Positions 1-9,841 of a stretch of DNA of 37,385 bases are shown piece after piece (positions within the stretch are counted from its first letter, which is position 1; the number at the start of each line of letters is the position of its first letter). The stretch is from Acidobacteriota bacterium. GTDB taxonomy: Bacteria; Acidobacteriota; Vicinamibacteria; Vicinamibacterales; UBA2999. The translations under genes were made by a program, and so were the position numbers. Location: assembly GCA_016184455.1 (NCBI GenBank), contig JACPCS010000062.1:1-37385 (forward strand), in the 5' to 3' direction. Below the pieces are notes generated by a model. It was not told the origin of the DNA. It saw nothing but the letters and a program-made list of their open reading frames with translations, and made no database searches.

Positions 1-677
1 GCGCCCGCATAGCTGGCGCGCGCGTCGGTCGGCGGATCCGGCAGTGACGTCAACACCATGTCGGCCTGCGCGCCGGGCGGGCCGGGACGCCCGCGCCGGC
101 TGAACGGGATCGCGAGGTAATAGCGCCGGAGCACCATCGGCACGACAACACCCGGGAGCGGCGCGGCAAGCTCCGGCCGGCGCGGATCGACGTACACCGG
201 ACCCTGCTCGAACTCGTCGGGCGTCAGCGCGTCGCGCACGGTCACCGGTGTGCCCGGCATCGCGCTCGGCGGAAGCACGGCGGCCGCTTCCGGCGTGGGC
301 GCGCGATAGTCGAGCGGCACCGGCGGGACCTCGATCGTCGCGAGCCGCGTGCCGAGTTCGGCCCACCGGATGAGCGGGGGTGGAACGCGGCCCGTATAGC
401 CATAGACCTCGATGCGGCCGATGTCGACCGGAATCGACATGTCGATGTTGGTGGCCGGCACCTTCAGCGTGACGTAGACGTCGTTGCCGAGGCGTACGGC
501 GCCGATCGTCTCCACCGGGGCGGGAATCCGCAGCGGCGGCGGAATGGGATTCCCCTTCTTCCCGCACGCGGCGCCCGCCAAAACGACAACTCCCAAAACC
601 CAACATCCCATTCCCAATACACGGTGATTGTTCGTGGGGGTTGGGAGTTGGCGATTGCGAGTTGTCTGGGCGTTCAT
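1..677 (-). CDS. Lipoprotein with FN3-like segment (3' end cut by window edge)
   Basis: This gene runs off the left edge; about 225 codons are visible. The start ATG (675-677) overlaps the stop of the upstream sigma-54 regulator in an ATGA arrangement, so the two are probably translated together. The N terminus reads as a hydrophobic segment ending in [15 protein letters not shown], a lipoprotein-like signal peptide with a Cys followed by GKKG; the residue three before the Cys is Gly, so the lipobox is not ideal. Downstream residues ([11 protein letters not shown] and [12 protein letters not shown]) resemble a fibronectin type III strand pattern, followed by a proline-rich stretch. The signal-peptide region itself is built on a dispersed repeat (arms at 587-596 and 641-650). 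Probably an outer-membrane-anchored protein of unknown role. The reading frame was translated by hand. Confidence 0.6.
   Translation of the reverse strand, partial: MNAQTTRNRQLPTPTNNHRVLGMGCWVLGVVVLAGAACGKKGNPIPPPLRIPAPVETIGAVRLGNDVYVTLKVPATNIDMSIPVDIGRIEVYGYTGRVPPPLIRWAELGTRLATIEVPPVPLDYRAPTPEAAAVLPPSAMPGTPVTVRDALTPDEFEQGPVYVDPRRPELAAPLPGVVVPMVLRRYYLAIPFSRRGRPGPPGAQADMVLTSLPDPPTDARASYAG
587..650. repeat. Repeat family A copy 1 (CAACTCCCAA / TTGGGAGTTG), in the lipoprotein N terminus
   Basis: Arms CAACTCCCAA (587-596) and TTGGGAGTTG (641-650) with a 44-nt loop. Unlike the other three copies it lies inside a coding sequence, where it forms part of the signal peptide region of the 677-1 gene. 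Confidence 0.8.
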
Positions 678-2269
678 CGCTCCTCGGACGGGAGTGCGAC
701 GCGCTTGCCAATCTCGGGCGACCTGAACCGGCGGGCGTCGATGCCGTAGCCGCGCACCTTGTAGTTGAGGATGCGCTCGGTCGTGTCGAGCAGGCGCGCC
801 GCCTTGGCGCGGTTGCCGCGCGTCGTCTTGAGCGCGTCCTGGATCAGATCGCGCTCGTAGGCCGCCACCGCGTCCTTCAGCGAGACGCGCGTGACCGTGC
901 CCGACGCATCGGCGGTCTGCAGCGACGGCGGCAGATGATGCCCGTGGATGACGGCGCCGTCGCAGACGAGGATGGCGCGCTCCAGCACGTTTTCCAGCTC
1001 GCGGACGTTCCCCGGCCAGTGATACGCCATCAGCATGTCGATCGCGGGCGTCGAGATCCGCTTGATCACCTTGCCGTGCTCGCGCGAGAACTTGTCCAGG
1101 AAATGGTCGGCGAGCAGCAGCAGGTCGGCCTTCCGCTCGCGCAGCGGGGGCACGAAGATGGTGAAGACATTGAGACGGTAGTAGAGGTCCTCGCGGAACT
1201 TCCCGTCCGCGATCGCCTTCTCCATGTCCTTGTTGGTGGCGGCAATCAGCCGGACGTTGACGCGGACCGTGTCGGTGCCGCCGAGCCGCTCGAACTCGCG
1301 CTCCTGCAGCACGCGCAGGAGCTTGACCTGCGTGCTCAGGTTGATGTCGCCGATCTCGTCGAGAAGGAGCGTCCCGCCCTCGGCCACCTCGAACCGCCCC
1401 TTCTTGCGGGCGGTGGCGCCCGTGAAGGCGCCCTTTTCGTAGCCGAAGAGCTCCGACTCGATGAGCGTGTCCGGCAGCGCCGCGCAGCTCACCTTCACGA
1501 ACGGCTTCTTGGCGCGCAGCGAGTTGTAGTGGATCGCGTGCGCGATGAGCTCCTTGCCGGTGCCCGACTCGCCCCGGATGAGGACCGTCGTGTTGGTCTT
1601 GGCCACCTGCGCCACCTGCTCGTACATCTGGCGCGTCGGCCCGCTCGTCCCGATGATGTTCGAGAAGTCGTACCGTTCGCGCAGCTCCTGCCGCAGGTGC
1701 GTGTTCTCGTCGAGCAGCCGCCGCCGCTCCTCCTCGACCTGCCGCTGCACGTGGATCGCCTGCGCGATCATCGAGCTGACGATGCCGAAGAACTTGACGC
1801 TGCTGTCGAAATCGCGCTCCGGCTTGAAGCGCAGATCCACGCCGAGCGCGCCGGCCGCCGTGCGGTGCAGCAGGATCGGCACGCAGATGAAGCTCAACTC
1901 CTGGCGCGCGGCCTCGCCCCGCCCCGCCGCGCGGTTGAGGAGCGCCGGCTCCTTGCTCACGCGCGGCACGACGATCGGCTTGCCGCTCTCGACGACCTTG
2001 CCGGTGATCCCCTCGCCGAGCCGGTAGCGCACCGAGCGGGCGCGGTCGTCGAAGCCCTCGGCGGCCTCGACGTGCAGCTCGCCGTCGCCGAGCAGCGTCA
2101 TCATGCCGCGGACGACGCCGTGATGCCGGACCAGGATCCCGAGCACCCGCTGCATGGAGGCCTTCAGGTTGAGGCTCCCAGAGAGCGCCTGGCTCACCTC
2201 GAGCAGCGTCGAGAGGCGGCGTGCGTCGCGGGCGGCGGTGCTGGCGTCGGCGAACTTTACGGCAGGCAT
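674..2269 (-). CDS. Sigma-54-dependent transcriptional activator with GAF sensor (NifA-like layout)
   Basis: A 531-residue enhancer-binding protein that would activate sigma-54 RNA polymerase. Residues about 15-175 form a GAF-type sensor domain, then a short coiled linker ([20 protein letters not shown]), then the AAA+ domain with Walker A GESGTGKE, the sigma-54 contact loop GAFTGA, Walker B LLLDEIGD and the arginine region [12 protein letters not shown] Fis-type helix-turn-helix ([21 protein letters not shown]) lies near the C terminus. The layout matches the NifA/NorR class, but GAF domains bind many ligands, so the signal sensed is unknown and no nitrogen-fixation genes are nearby. It lies 120 bp downstream of hslU on the same strand and overlaps the next lipoprotein gene by 4 bp, so it is part of, or a promoter-separated appendix to, the hslVU unit. 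Confidence 0.9.
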   Translation of the reverse strand: MPAVKFADASTAARDARRLSTLLEVSQALSGSLNLKASMQRVLGILVRHHGVVRGMMTLLGDGELHVEAAEGFDDRARSVRYRLGEGITGKVVESGKPIVVPRVSKEPALLNRAAGRGEAARQELSFICVPILLHRTAAGALGVDLRFKPERDFDSSVKFFGIVSSMIAQAIHVQRQVEEERRRLLDENTHLRQELRERYDFSNIIGTSGPTRQMYEQVAQVAKTNTTVLIRGESGTGKELIAHAIHYNSLRAKKPFVKVSCAALPDTLIESELFGYEKGAFTGATARKKGRFEVAEGGTLLLDEIGDINLSTQVKLLRVLQEREFERLGGTDTVRVNVRLIAATNKDMEKAIADGKFREDLYYRLNVFTIFVPPLRERKADLLLLADHFLDKFSREHGKVIKRISTPAIDMLMAYHWPGNVRELENVLERAILVCDGAVIHGHHLPPSLQTADASGTVTRVSLKDAVAAYERDLIQDALKTTRGNRAKAARLLDTTERILNYKVRGYGIDARRFRSPEIGKRVALPSEER

Positions 2270-2389
2270 GCGCTCCTGTATCGGCGGCGGGCGCCGGGCG
2301 CCGCACGCATTTGTAGCAACCTCACACTGTGGCGACGAATTTGTCTTAAATCCGCCGGCGCTCCCAGCAATTCTACAGGATCTTCGTCG

Positions 2390-3826
<1,437 letters not shown>

Positions 3827-4357
3827 TTAGAGTTCCTCGATCGTTACGGTCGCATTCGTGTAGATGCAGATGCCGGCCGCAATCGCCATCGCCTCTTCCG
3901 CAATCTGCCGGGCGCTCAGTTGACTGTGCCGGCTGAGCGCGCGCGCCGCCGCCATCGCATACGGACCGCCGGATCCGACGGCCACGATCCCGTCGTCTGG
4001 CTCGATCAGGTCGCCGGTTCCGGACAGCAGGAACACCGATTTGCGGTCGGCCACGATCATCATCGCCTCCAGCCGGCGCAGGACGCGATCGGTTCGCCAA
4101 TCGCGCGCCAGCTCCACGGCCGCGCGCTCCACGTTCCCGCGGTACTGCTCCAGCTTCGATTCGAACCTCGAGAACAGCGCGAAGGAGTCGGCCGCGGACC
4201 CGGCGAAGCCGGCCAGAATCGAATCGTTGTACAGTCGACGAATCTTTCGCGCCCGATGCTTGACAACGGTGTTTCCCAGCGTGACCTGGCCATCACCGGC
4301 CAGGCAGGTGTGATCCTGGTGGCGCACAGCCAGGATCGTCGTGGCGTGGATCACCAT
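3827..4357 (-). CDS. hslV: HslV, peptidase subunit of the HslUV protease
   Basis: A proteasome-like threonine peptidase of 176 residues that assembles as a double hexamer with HslU. The family landmarks are visible: TTILAV at the N terminus, [41 protein letters not shown]-like VGSGGPYA and the end [15 protein letters not shown] place the start at ATG 4355-4357 (MVIHATTIL); a longer frame begins at 4408 but its extra residues match nothing in the family. The catalytic Thr is preceded by VIHA, so a short propeptide must be removed, as in homologues beginning xxHATTI or FHGTTI. hslU follows with no gap. The upstream 300 bp holds two strong inverted repeats. Confidence 0.96.
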   Translation of the reverse strand: MVIHATTILAVRHQDHTCLAGDGQVTLGNTVVKHRARKIRRLYNDSILAGFAGSAADSFALFSRFESKLEQYRGNVERAAVELARDWRTDRVLRRLEAMMIVADRKSVFLLSGTGDLIEPDDGIVAVGSGGPYAMAAARALSRHSQLSARQIAEEAMAIAAGICIYTNATVTIEEL

Positions 4358-4365
4358 GCCAGTAT

Positions 4366-4446
4366 GCCTCAACCAGCCGACGGCTCCGCCGTGAAGCATT
4401 CTCGACACACGACTGGTAAAGTGAGCGCCGTCGGCTGGGTTGAGGC
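4366..4446. repeat. Inverted repeat upstream of hslV
   Basis: GCCTCAACCAGCCGACGG at 4366-4383 is repeated inverted at 4428-4446 with one extra base, around a 44-nt loop. The left arm begins only 9 bp upstream of the hslV start codon, so in an hslV transcript the hairpin would lie in the 5' leader just before the start. It could be an operator or an RNA structure; the sequence does not decide between these. Confidence 0.6.
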
Positions 4447-4477
4447 CAGTAGCTTTTCGGCGCGCTCCGCGCGCCTA

Positions 4478-4539
4478 GGACCGCTATACGGCTCCTTTCA
4501 ATCGCCACAGAACGTTCTTTCGGAGCCGTATAGCGGTCC
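4478..4539. repeat. Perfect 18-bp inverted repeat between hslV and the PEGA gene
   Basis: GGACCGCTATACGGCTCC (4478-4495) is matched by its exact reverse complement at 4522-4539 with a 26-nt loop. It lies between two divergent genes, so it is not an ordinary terminator of either. Possible roles are a two-site operator or a dispersed palindromic element. Confidence 0.7.
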
Positions 4540-4666
4540 GACCCCCATCGACCTGCGGCAGTGACGGCCTGCCCTCACCCACGGACGCCCAGGCTGTCGT
4601 GGACCGACAGATTTCGGCGCATTTTTGCGCAATAGCCGTGGCAGCACAGTTGCTGAGGTGTCAGAT

Positions 4667-5440
4667 ATGCGACCCCTGCTTCTCGCCCTGACCGCGCTCG
4701 TGTTGACCGGGCCTGCGGCATCCGCGCAGGAGGCGACTTCCGAGGGTCCGGTCGCCGTGGAGGTGGTGTCTCAGGCGGAACCAGCGGCGGAACCTGCGCG
4801 GCAGGCGGTCCCCCGCGGAAGCCGCCCGCAGGGAGACAATCCGCAGACGGGGACCGCGGTTCCGCGCCGCGGGAGGTCAGCGCCGCCGCCATCGGCGGCA
4901 CCACCGCCGCCGCCGGATGGCTCGCGGGCCGTCAGCCGGAGTCGCCGCACGATCATCGTCCGGCCGCCGGCCGCCTACGGGTATCCCTACTCGCGCTATT
5001 CGCCGTACCCGTATTCGGGCTATTACAGCGGCTACTACCCGTACGGCTACGGCTCGTTCGGGCTCGGGTTCCTGTACTACGACCCGTACCGCTGGCACCC
5101 GGGCGCGTACGCGGGTTCCGGGTACGGCGGCTACGGGTACGGCGGCTACGGGTACGGCGGCTACGGGTACGGAGGCTACGGGTACGGAAGCTCGTTCAGC
5201 ACGTTCGACATCGGCGAGCTTCGGCTGGATGTCTCACCGCGGCACGCGCAGGTGTTCGTCGACGGGTATTACGCGGGCATCGTCGACGACTTCGACGGGG
5301 CATTTCAGGGCATTCGGCTTGCGCCCGGGGCGTACCGTATCGACATCACGGCGCCGGGGTTCGAGACGCTGACCTTCGACGTGCGGATCGCGCCCGGGCA
5401 GAAGGTCCGCTACCGCGGCGACCTCTATCGCCGTCCGTAA
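4667..5440 (+). CDS. Secreted PEGA-domain protein with Gly-Tyr repeats
   Basis: A 257-residue exported protein of unknown function. The start ATG 4667 is supported by GAGGTG just upstream and by the signal peptide it exposes (MRPLLLALTALVLTGPAASA). After a proline- and alanine-rich stretch comes a tyrosine-rich segment (residues about 100-135) and a run of GGYGY units encoded by a 15-bp tandem repeat at 5126-5185. The last 75 residues form a PEGA domain: LRLDVSPRHAQVFVDGYYAG, then LAPGAYRIDITAPGFE. PEGA domains are beta-sandwich modules common in envelope proteins of Acidobacteriota and Planctomycetota. It faces the APC permease gene across a hairpin repeat at 5452-5477. Confidence 0.85.
   Translation: MRPLLLALTALVLTGPAASAQEATSEGPVAVEVVSQAEPAAEPARQAVPRGSRPQGDNPQTGTAVPRRGRSAPPPSAAPPPPPDGSRAVSRSRRTIIVRPPAAYGYPYSRYSPYPYSGYYSGYYPYGYGSFGLGFLYYDPYRWHPGAYAGSGYGGYGYGGYGYGGYGYGGYGYGSSFSTFDIGELRLDVSPRHAQVFVDGYYAGIVDDFDGAFQGIRLAPGAYRIDITAPGFETLTFDVRIAPGQKVRYRGDLYRRP
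5126..5185 (+). repeat. 15-bp tandem repeat, 4 copies, encoding GGYGY
   Basis: Four consecutive copies of GGCGGCTACGGGTAC (the last with GGA for GGC) at 5126, 5141, 5156 and 5171. Near-identity at the third codon position indicates recent copying by slippage, so copy number is likely variable between strains. Confidence 0.9.
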
Positions 5441-5451
5441 CGGCGCGAGTG

Positions 5452-5477
5452 CGTAGCGTCCGGCTTTAGCCGGACCC
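5452..5477. repeat. Repeat family E copy 1: hairpin between convergent genes
   Basis: CGTAGCGTCCGGCTTTAGCC continues to GGACCC. The core GTCCGGCT-TT-AGCCGGAC is a perfect 8-bp stem. It starts 12 bp after the PEGA gene stop, and the permease stop codon (TAA on the minus strand, 5466-5468) lies in its centre. The same sequence recurs at 27512-27538 between another convergent pair. Likely a bidirectional transcription stop, though there is no T tract. Confidence 0.75.
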
Positions 5478-6842
5478 ACGTCGGCGCAACACCAGATAGA
5501 GCGGCGCGCCCGCGAGAATGATGGCCGCGCCGACGAGCGTCCGCCGGAGATCGCTGTAGAACGCGTTGGCCACGATGCCGGCGCTCGCGAGCGTGAAGAT
5601 GGCCGGCGTCACCGGGTAGCCGAGCGTGCGGAACGGGCGCGGCGCCCCCGGCTCCCGCGCGCGCAGGACGAACACCGCAGCCACGGCGAGCCCCAGGAAC
5701 AACGTGATGGCGAAGCCGACGTAATTGGCCAGCGCGTCGAGGCTTCCGGTCAGCACGAGCAGGATCGCGAATGCGGCCTGCGCCGCGATCGAGACCGCCG
5801 GCGTCTTGAAGCGCGGATGGACGCGCGCCATCGACGCGAAGAATGCGCCGTCGCGGGCCATGGCGAAGTAGACCCGCGGTCCGGCGAACGTAAACGCATT
5901 GATGCCGGCCGCGAGGCTGACGATCGACACCACGCCCATGATGTCGCCCGCGCGAACGCCGAGCAGGCGATCGGCGACGACGTCGAGCACGCTTCCCTTG
6001 ACCTCCGCGAGACCACCGATCGACATGACGTAGATGAACAGGACGTTCATCAACAGATAGATCACCGTCACGGCCACGGTCCCGATCGCCAGCGCACGCG
6101 GCACGTTCCGGCCGGGGTCGCGAATCTCCTCCGCCATGTACGCCGCGGCGTTCCAGCCGGAGTAGGTGAACATGATCGGAATCAGCGCGAACAGCCATCC
6201 CGCGGTGGTGACCGGCGCCGCGACCTGCTGCAGGTTGGCGCTCGCCCCGGTCCCGAGCGTCAGCCCGAACGCGATGAAGGCGACGAAGGCGGCGACCTTC
6301 AGCGCCGCCAGGATGTTCGTAACCGTACGGCCCGGCCCGATCCCGACAATGTGCACCATCGCAGCGACGACGATGGCGGCGCTGGCGACGAGCGTCTGCA
6401 CCGAGAAGGTCAGCGGCACGTACGGCAGCGGAATGACGAAGAGCGGCGTGGCGTTGCCGGCGCCCGGAATGAACCGATCGAGGTACAGCGCAAGCACGAT
6501 CGCGCTGGCGGCCATCGCGCCCGAGAAGCCCGCGACGAACGACGTCCAGCCGGTCAGGAACCCCGCAAACCCACCGTACGCGTCGCGCAGATACACGTAC
6601 TCGCCGCCCGCGCGCGGCCGCAGCGCCGCGAGCTCGGCGTAGGCCATCGCGCCCGCGAAGGCGAGCAGCCCTCCGACCAGCCACGTGGAGAGAAACAGCA
6701 TCGCGCTCGGAACCGACGCGGCGATCTGCGGCGGCAGAAACAGGATGCCGCCGCCGATGACGTTGGAGACGATAATGGCCGCGCCGTCGAAGGGTCCCAG
6801 GCGGCGTTCGAGCGTGGGAGCGGTCTGGGCGGTCGTAATCAC
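5466..6842 (-). CDS. APC-family amino acid permease
   Basis: An integral membrane transporter of about 458 residues with roughly 12 hydrophobic segments, in the amino acid-polyamine-organocation superfamily. The first helix carries the family signature VSNVIGGGILFLPP, followed by AYAELAALRPRAGGEYVYLRD, and the unwound sixth helix carries FTYSGWNAAAYMAEEIRDP. Substrate cannot be told from sequence. I prefer the GTG at 6840-6842: the longer frame back to a TTG at 6878 adds residues MAFWELEVDN that are simply a translation of the dispersed repeat at 6861-6903. No good ribosome binding site distinguishes the two. It is convergent with the PEGA gene, and its stop lies within the family E hairpin. 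Confidence 0.9.
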   Translation of the reverse strand: MITTAQTAPTLERRLGPFDGAAIIVSNVIGGGILFLPPQIAASVPSAMLFLSTWLVGGLLAFAGAMAYAELAALRPRAGGEYVYLRDAYGGFAGFLTGWTSFVAGFSGAMAASAIVLALYLDRFIPGAGNATPLFVIPLPYVPLTFSVQTLVASAAIVVAAMVHIVGIGPGRTVTNILAALKVAAFVAFIAFGLTLGTGASANLQQVAAPVTTAGWLFALIPIMFTYSGWNAAAYMAEEIRDPGRNVPRALAIGTVAVTVIYLLMNVLFIYVMSIGGLAEVKGSVLDVVADRLLGVRAGDIMGVVSIVSLAAGINAFTFAGPRVYFAMARDGAFFASMARVHPRFKTPAVSIAAQAAFAILLVLTGSLDALANYVGFAITLFLGLAVAAVFVLRAREPGAPRPFRTLGYPVTPAIFTLASAGIVANAFYSDLRRTLVGAAIILAGAPLYLVLRRRGSG

Positions 6843-6860
6843 CCGGGGATTATCAACTTC

Positions 6861-6903
6861 CAACTCCCAAAACGCCAACGCCCAAATTGTGAGTTGGGAG
6901 TTG
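6861..6903. repeat. Repeat family A copy 2 (CAACTCCCAA / TTGGGAGTTG)
   Basis: Perfect ten-base arms at 6861-6870 and 6894-6903 with a 23-nt loop, filling the gap between the small lipoprotein gene and the permease gene. The inner sequence is made of related words (CCAACGCCCAA). Confidence 0.85.
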
Positions 6904-7383
6904 TTATTGGGTCAGCAGCCGCCGCTCGATGGGGAATTCGCCCATCTTCGCCCAGGTGCGGCGGCCATGCTTGCCGTAGACTTCCACCCTGGCGTCGACG
7001 AACTGCTGGTTCTGCAGCATCTGCGCGCGCGCCTCGGTTCCCGTGTAGCCGAAGGTGGATCGGAGCACGATCGGCTCGGTCGTCGCGCCGGCCGCCAGGC
7101 CGTTCGCGTCAATGGCGCGCACGAAGTGATCGCCCCACGATTCCTGCTCGCCCGCGCGCCGGAACACCGCGTTCAGCTGCACGCTCGCGATCTCGCGGTC
7201 CGAGACGTTCTGCAGCTCGAGCGAGACGCTCGGCACGAGCTTGTTCATGCCGCCTTCGACGAGGCCGGCATCGAACCAGCCGGTCTGAACCTTGACGATC
7301 TTCAGGTCGGTCTGGACGTCGCGCGACTCGCACGCCGTCACCAGCAGCGCGCCGAGGAGCACAGCGGTGAGCCGTCGGGCCAT
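6904..7383 (-). CDS. Small lipoprotein
   Basis: A 159-residue lipoprotein: the signal peptide MARRLTAVLLGALLVTAC ends in a good lipobox (V-T-A-C). The mature part has alternating strands such as VKVQTGWFDAG, VSLELQNVSDREIASVQLNA and VRAIDANGLAAG, which suggests a beta-sandwich of the FxLYD type found in secreted bacterial proteins that carry a conserved aromatic pattern; that assignment is tentative. It lies 26 bp downstream of the next minus-strand gene (7410-8261) and may belong to the sigma/anti-sigma operon starting at 9666. Its stop codon abuts a family A repeat. Confidence 0.75.
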   Translation of the reverse strand: MARRLTAVLLGALLVTACESRDVQTDLKIVKVQTGWFDAGLVEGGMNKLVPSVSLELQNVSDREIASVQLNAVFRRAGEQESWGDHFVRAIDANGLAAGATTEPIVLRSTFGYTGTEARAQMLQNQQFVDARVEVYGKHGRRTWAKMGEFPIERRLLTQ

Positions 7384-7409
7384 CGAGCAATTGTACCAGT
7401 TGTGTGTTG

Positions 7410-8261
7410 TCAGAACTCGCTGGCGACGATGCGCGCCTTGACCTGATCGAGCGTCAGCCGTCCGGCGCGGAAACCTGCCAGGTCGCTCCCCTTGAGGCGC
7501 AGAACCAGCGTGACCGCCTCACGATCGCCGGCGACGAGTGAATTGCCGTGGGCGCTGTCGCGTGCGGCCACCGTGAACCATTCGTCCGCCCCCAGGACGA
7601 GCGAGCCGCTGTTCTCGATCATGGCGTTGATGAGCGCGCCCTTGACTTCCTCCGCGTACACCTCGCCTGGATCGTTGACGAGCGCGGGATCACCCGGCGG
7701 CGGCGTGACGGGCTCCGGCACCGGCAGCGGCTGCACGGTGGCGGCCGCAGGCTGGCTCTGGGCGGCCGCAGTCACGCGCGCCGGCGAGGCGGGAGGCGCG
7801 GGCGGAACGGGAGGCGCCATCTGCCGTTGGAGCCGCTGGAGCGCCCGATCGAACTCGGTGCGCATCCGCGGATCCGAGATCGCCTGCATGAAGGCCCGCA
7901 TCTGGGCGAGATCGCGCGCCAGCGCCAGACCGGTCTCGTTCATCGTCCGCATCGACCAGGCGAAGCTGCGGCGCACGGCGGGCACCTCGACGTCGAAGAA
8001 GACGCCGTACCCGTCGAGTCGAAAGCCGCGCGCCTGCGGCGCGCCTGCCTGCAGGAGCGAATCGTCCGGCATCACGCTCCGCATCCGCCGGCGCAGATTG
8101 TCGACGCCAAGCTGCACGGCGCGCTCGAGCACACCCTCCATCATGAAGATCTGCTGGCGCACGCGCGTCTGCCCGGCATCGGCAACCCGCGGCGCCTGAG
8201 CCGCCGCCGTGCCGGCCATCCCGATTCCCACGGCGAGACCGATCAACCAAGTTCGCACCAC
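7410..8261 (-). CDS. Secreted protein of unknown function downstream of an ECF anti-sigma factor
   Basis: A 283-residue protein with a cleavable signal peptide (MVRTWLIGLAVGIGMAGTAAAQ). The first half is helical, including VRQQIFMMEGVLERAVQLGV and GYGVFFDVEVPAVRRS. A Pro/Ala-rich linker (about residues 150-190) precedes a C-terminal part with VYAEEVKGALINAMIENSG and a closing segment LKGSDLAGFRAGRLTLDQVK. I do not recognise a named family. Its place behind a sigma/anti-sigma pair suggests it is part of the envelope function controlled by, or signalling to, that pair. Confidence 0.75.
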   Translation of the reverse strand: MVRTWLIGLAVGIGMAGTAAAQAPRVADAGQTRVRQQIFMMEGVLERAVQLGVDNLRRRMRSVMPDDSLLQAGAPQARGFRLDGYGVFFDVEVPAVRRSFAWSMRTMNETGLALARDLAQMRAFMQAISDPRMRTEFDRALQRLQRQMAPPVPPAPPASPARVTAAAQSQPAAATVQPLPVPEPVTPPPGDPALVNDPGEVYAEEVKGALINAMIENSGSLVLGADEWFTVAARDSAHGNSLVAGDREAVTLVLRLKGSDLAGFRAGRLTLDQVKARIVASEF

Positions 8262-8278
8262 TCCGTCTCCTCCCTGCC

Positions 8279-8314
8279 TGCTGCCGGCTACCAGCGACCA
8301 CCTACCGGCTGGAG
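8279..8314. repeat. Repeat family B copy 1 (GGCTACC / CCACCTACCGGCTGG)
   Basis: The 53-bp gap between the anti-sigma gene and the secreted-protein gene contains GCCGGCTACCAGCGACCACC followed by TACCGGCTGG. The string CCACCTACCGGCTGG is identical to part of the larger copy at 15282-15353. No strong hairpin is formed by this short copy. Confidence 0.6.
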
Positions 8315-9085
8315 CTACTGCTGCTGCGAGACGCGCATCAGATAGTTGAGCATCTGACGCTGCTCGCGGACCTCCGCGCCCGTCAACCCCTCGATCTGGC
8401 CGAAGGTGCGCTGAATCTGCTCGAGATCGACGCGGCGCTGCGAATCGAAGTCGCCGACGATCTGCGCCGTCCGCAGCGCCAGCTCGCGCTGCTGCCGCTG
8501 CTCGCTTTCATCGATGAGCGCGCGGACACGCGCCAGGAGCTGGCCTTCGGCGTCGCTCAGCGCGCCGCGAGCGAGAGTCGGCGCGGGCGTGGCCGCCGGG
8601 CGATCGGCGGCAGGGTGCAGCCGCGCCATCTCGCCGCGCAGACGCCGCTCGAGCGCATCGAGCGAGGCCGCGGTGACGCTCGCCGCAGGCGCGGCTACGG
8701 TGGCCGGCGCCGCAGCCGTCACCGATGCCGGCGCCTCGCGCATCGTGCCCCGAGCGATGCCCAGCGAGACGCCGGCAGCAAAGATCGCGACCGCGCCCGC
8801 GAGCCGCGCCCATGCGGGCAGCGGGTGACCGAACCAGGCCCACGGACGCCAGCGATCCGGCGCCGACGGGGCGGCCGCCCGCGCGATCACGAAGCCGAGC
8901 TCCGTCTCCGGCGGCGACCAGGACGCCAGCTGGATTCGCGTCGACTGGAGCGCCGCCATCTCCGCCGCACAGGCGACGCAGACGGCGAGATGCGCACCGA
9001 TGGCCGCGCGTTCGTCCGGTTCGCACTCGTCGTAGAGGTAGCTGACGAGCGCCGCGTTGTCGCCGCACTGAAAGGTGGTCCTCAT
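8315..9085 (-). CDS. Zinc-finger anti-sigma factor, membrane-anchored
   Basis: A 256-residue partner of the ECF sigma factor encoded just upstream. Residues 15-42 contain the anti-sigma zinc motif H-x3-C-x2-C (His32, Cys36, Cys39 in HLAVCVAC), which binds and holds the sigma factor at the membrane. A single membrane helix follows at about residues 92-110 (LAGAVAIFAAGVSLGIA). The periplasmic part begins with an Ala-rich stretch and ends in a helical region (RALIDESEQRQQRELALRTA, then DLEQIQRTFGQIEG) that may sense envelope state. The ATG overlaps the sigma factor stop (ATGA, 9082-9085), showing translational coupling. Confidence 0.9.
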   Translation of the reverse strand: MRTTFQCGDNAALVSYLYDECEPDERAAIGAHLAVCVACAAEMAALQSTRIQLASWSPPETELGFVIARAAAPSAPDRWRPWAWFGHPLPAWARLAGAVAIFAAGVSLGIARGTMREAPASVTAAAPATVAAPAASVTAASLDALERRLRGEMARLHPAADRPAATPAPTLARGALSDAEGQLLARVRALIDESEQRQQRELALRTAQIVGDFDSQRRVDLEQIQRTFGQIEGLTGAEVREQRQMLNYLMRVSQQQ

Positions 9086-9666
9086 GTCTTCCTCGCAACC
9101 GGTGCCATGCCCTGTCGTTCCAGATGGCGCCGGAGCACGGTCAACCCCTGGTAGAGGCGTGTCTTCACGGTGCTGAGCGGGCAGCCCTGCAGCTCCGCGA
9201 TTTCCTGGAACGTCATCTCGTGGTACTCCTTCAGGATGATCGCCGTCCGCTGTTCCTCCGGCAGCAGCGCCATGGCCTCTTCGACGGCGGCGCTCAACTC
9301 ACGGCGCGAGACCAACTCCTCGATCGACTCCGCCGGTTCGTGCTCGGCGGCGAAGTCGAGCGGGTTGACGCCCTCGGGCGTCTCCACCACCGGCGTCCGC
9401 CGCTGCCGGCGCACCCAGTCGCGGCAGAGATTGAGCGCGATGCGATAGAGCCAGGACGAGAACTTCGCCTGCCCCTTGAACCCCGGCAGCGCGCGGAAGG
9501 CGCGGAGAAACGTCTCCTGACAGACGTCGCGGGCATCTTCCTCCCGTCCGATCACCCGGTACGCGAGAGCATAGATCGGCCGTTCCCATCGCAGGATGAG
9601 CTGATTGAAACTGTCGACATCGCCACCCCTCGAGCGGGCGACGAGGTCCTCGTCGGTCCACGTCAT
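9082..9666 (-). CDS. ECF (extracytoplasmic function) RNA polymerase sigma factor
   Basis: A 194-residue group IV sigma factor. Region 2 is seen in FNQLILRWERPIYALAYRVI, then the core-binding/-10 contact DARDVCQETFLRAFR and FKGQAKFSSWLYRIALNLCRD. Region 4 is LLPEEQRTAIILKEYHEMTF with the helix-turn-helix EIAELQGCPLSTVKTRLYQG. The start ATG at 9664-9666 (MTWTDEDLV) fits the family; the open frame extends to 9777, but the extra residues are not conserved. It heads the unit sigma, anti-sigma, secreted protein, lipoprotein. I could not find an ECF-type promoter upstream, so autoregulation is not shown. Confidence 0.93.
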   Translation of the reverse strand: MTWTDEDLVARSRGGDVDSFNQLILRWERPIYALAYRVIGREEDARDVCQETFLRAFRALPGFKGQAKFSSWLYRIALNLCRDWVRRQRRTPVVETPEGVNPLDFAAEHEPAESIEELVSRRELSAAVEEAMALLPEEQRTAIILKEYHEMTFQEIAELQGCPLSTVKTRLYQGLTVLRRHLERQGMAPVARKT

Positions 9667-9841
9667 GCGTGCACGCCCCAGGGCCCGGGCGTCAGACCCA
9701 GCTACCGTAGCTACTGGATAAGACGGCCGGCGCCCCCGTGTGGCTTGGTCGGTCCGATCATTATGACGCGCACGCAAAGGAAGTGCTTACGTGTTCGAAA
9801 CTTAGACGTGCCCCTGCCGAACGCGTTAGAATGAGCACCGT

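Larger units (their letters stand above)
4358..4666. other. Divergent intergenic region between hslV and the PEGA gene
   Basis: This 309-bp gap holds the control regions of hslV (minus) and the PEGA protein gene (plus). It contains two inverted repeats, listed separately (4366-4446 and 4478-4539), and a small hairpin GCGCA-TTTT-TGCGC near 4617-4630. A ribosome binding site GAGGTG at about 4654-4659 fixes the start of the plus-strand gene. I see no convincing sigma-70 hexamer pair and no additional gene. Confidence 0.5.

Noticed and set aside
674..2269. Nitrogen fixation control by a NifA protein
   Set aside because: GAF plus sigma-54 AAA+ plus Fis domains are shared by many regulators, and no nif gene is present.
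6843..6878. Longer N terminus of the first APC permease starting at TTG 6878
   Set aside because: The added residues are a translation of the family A repeat and match nothing in the family.
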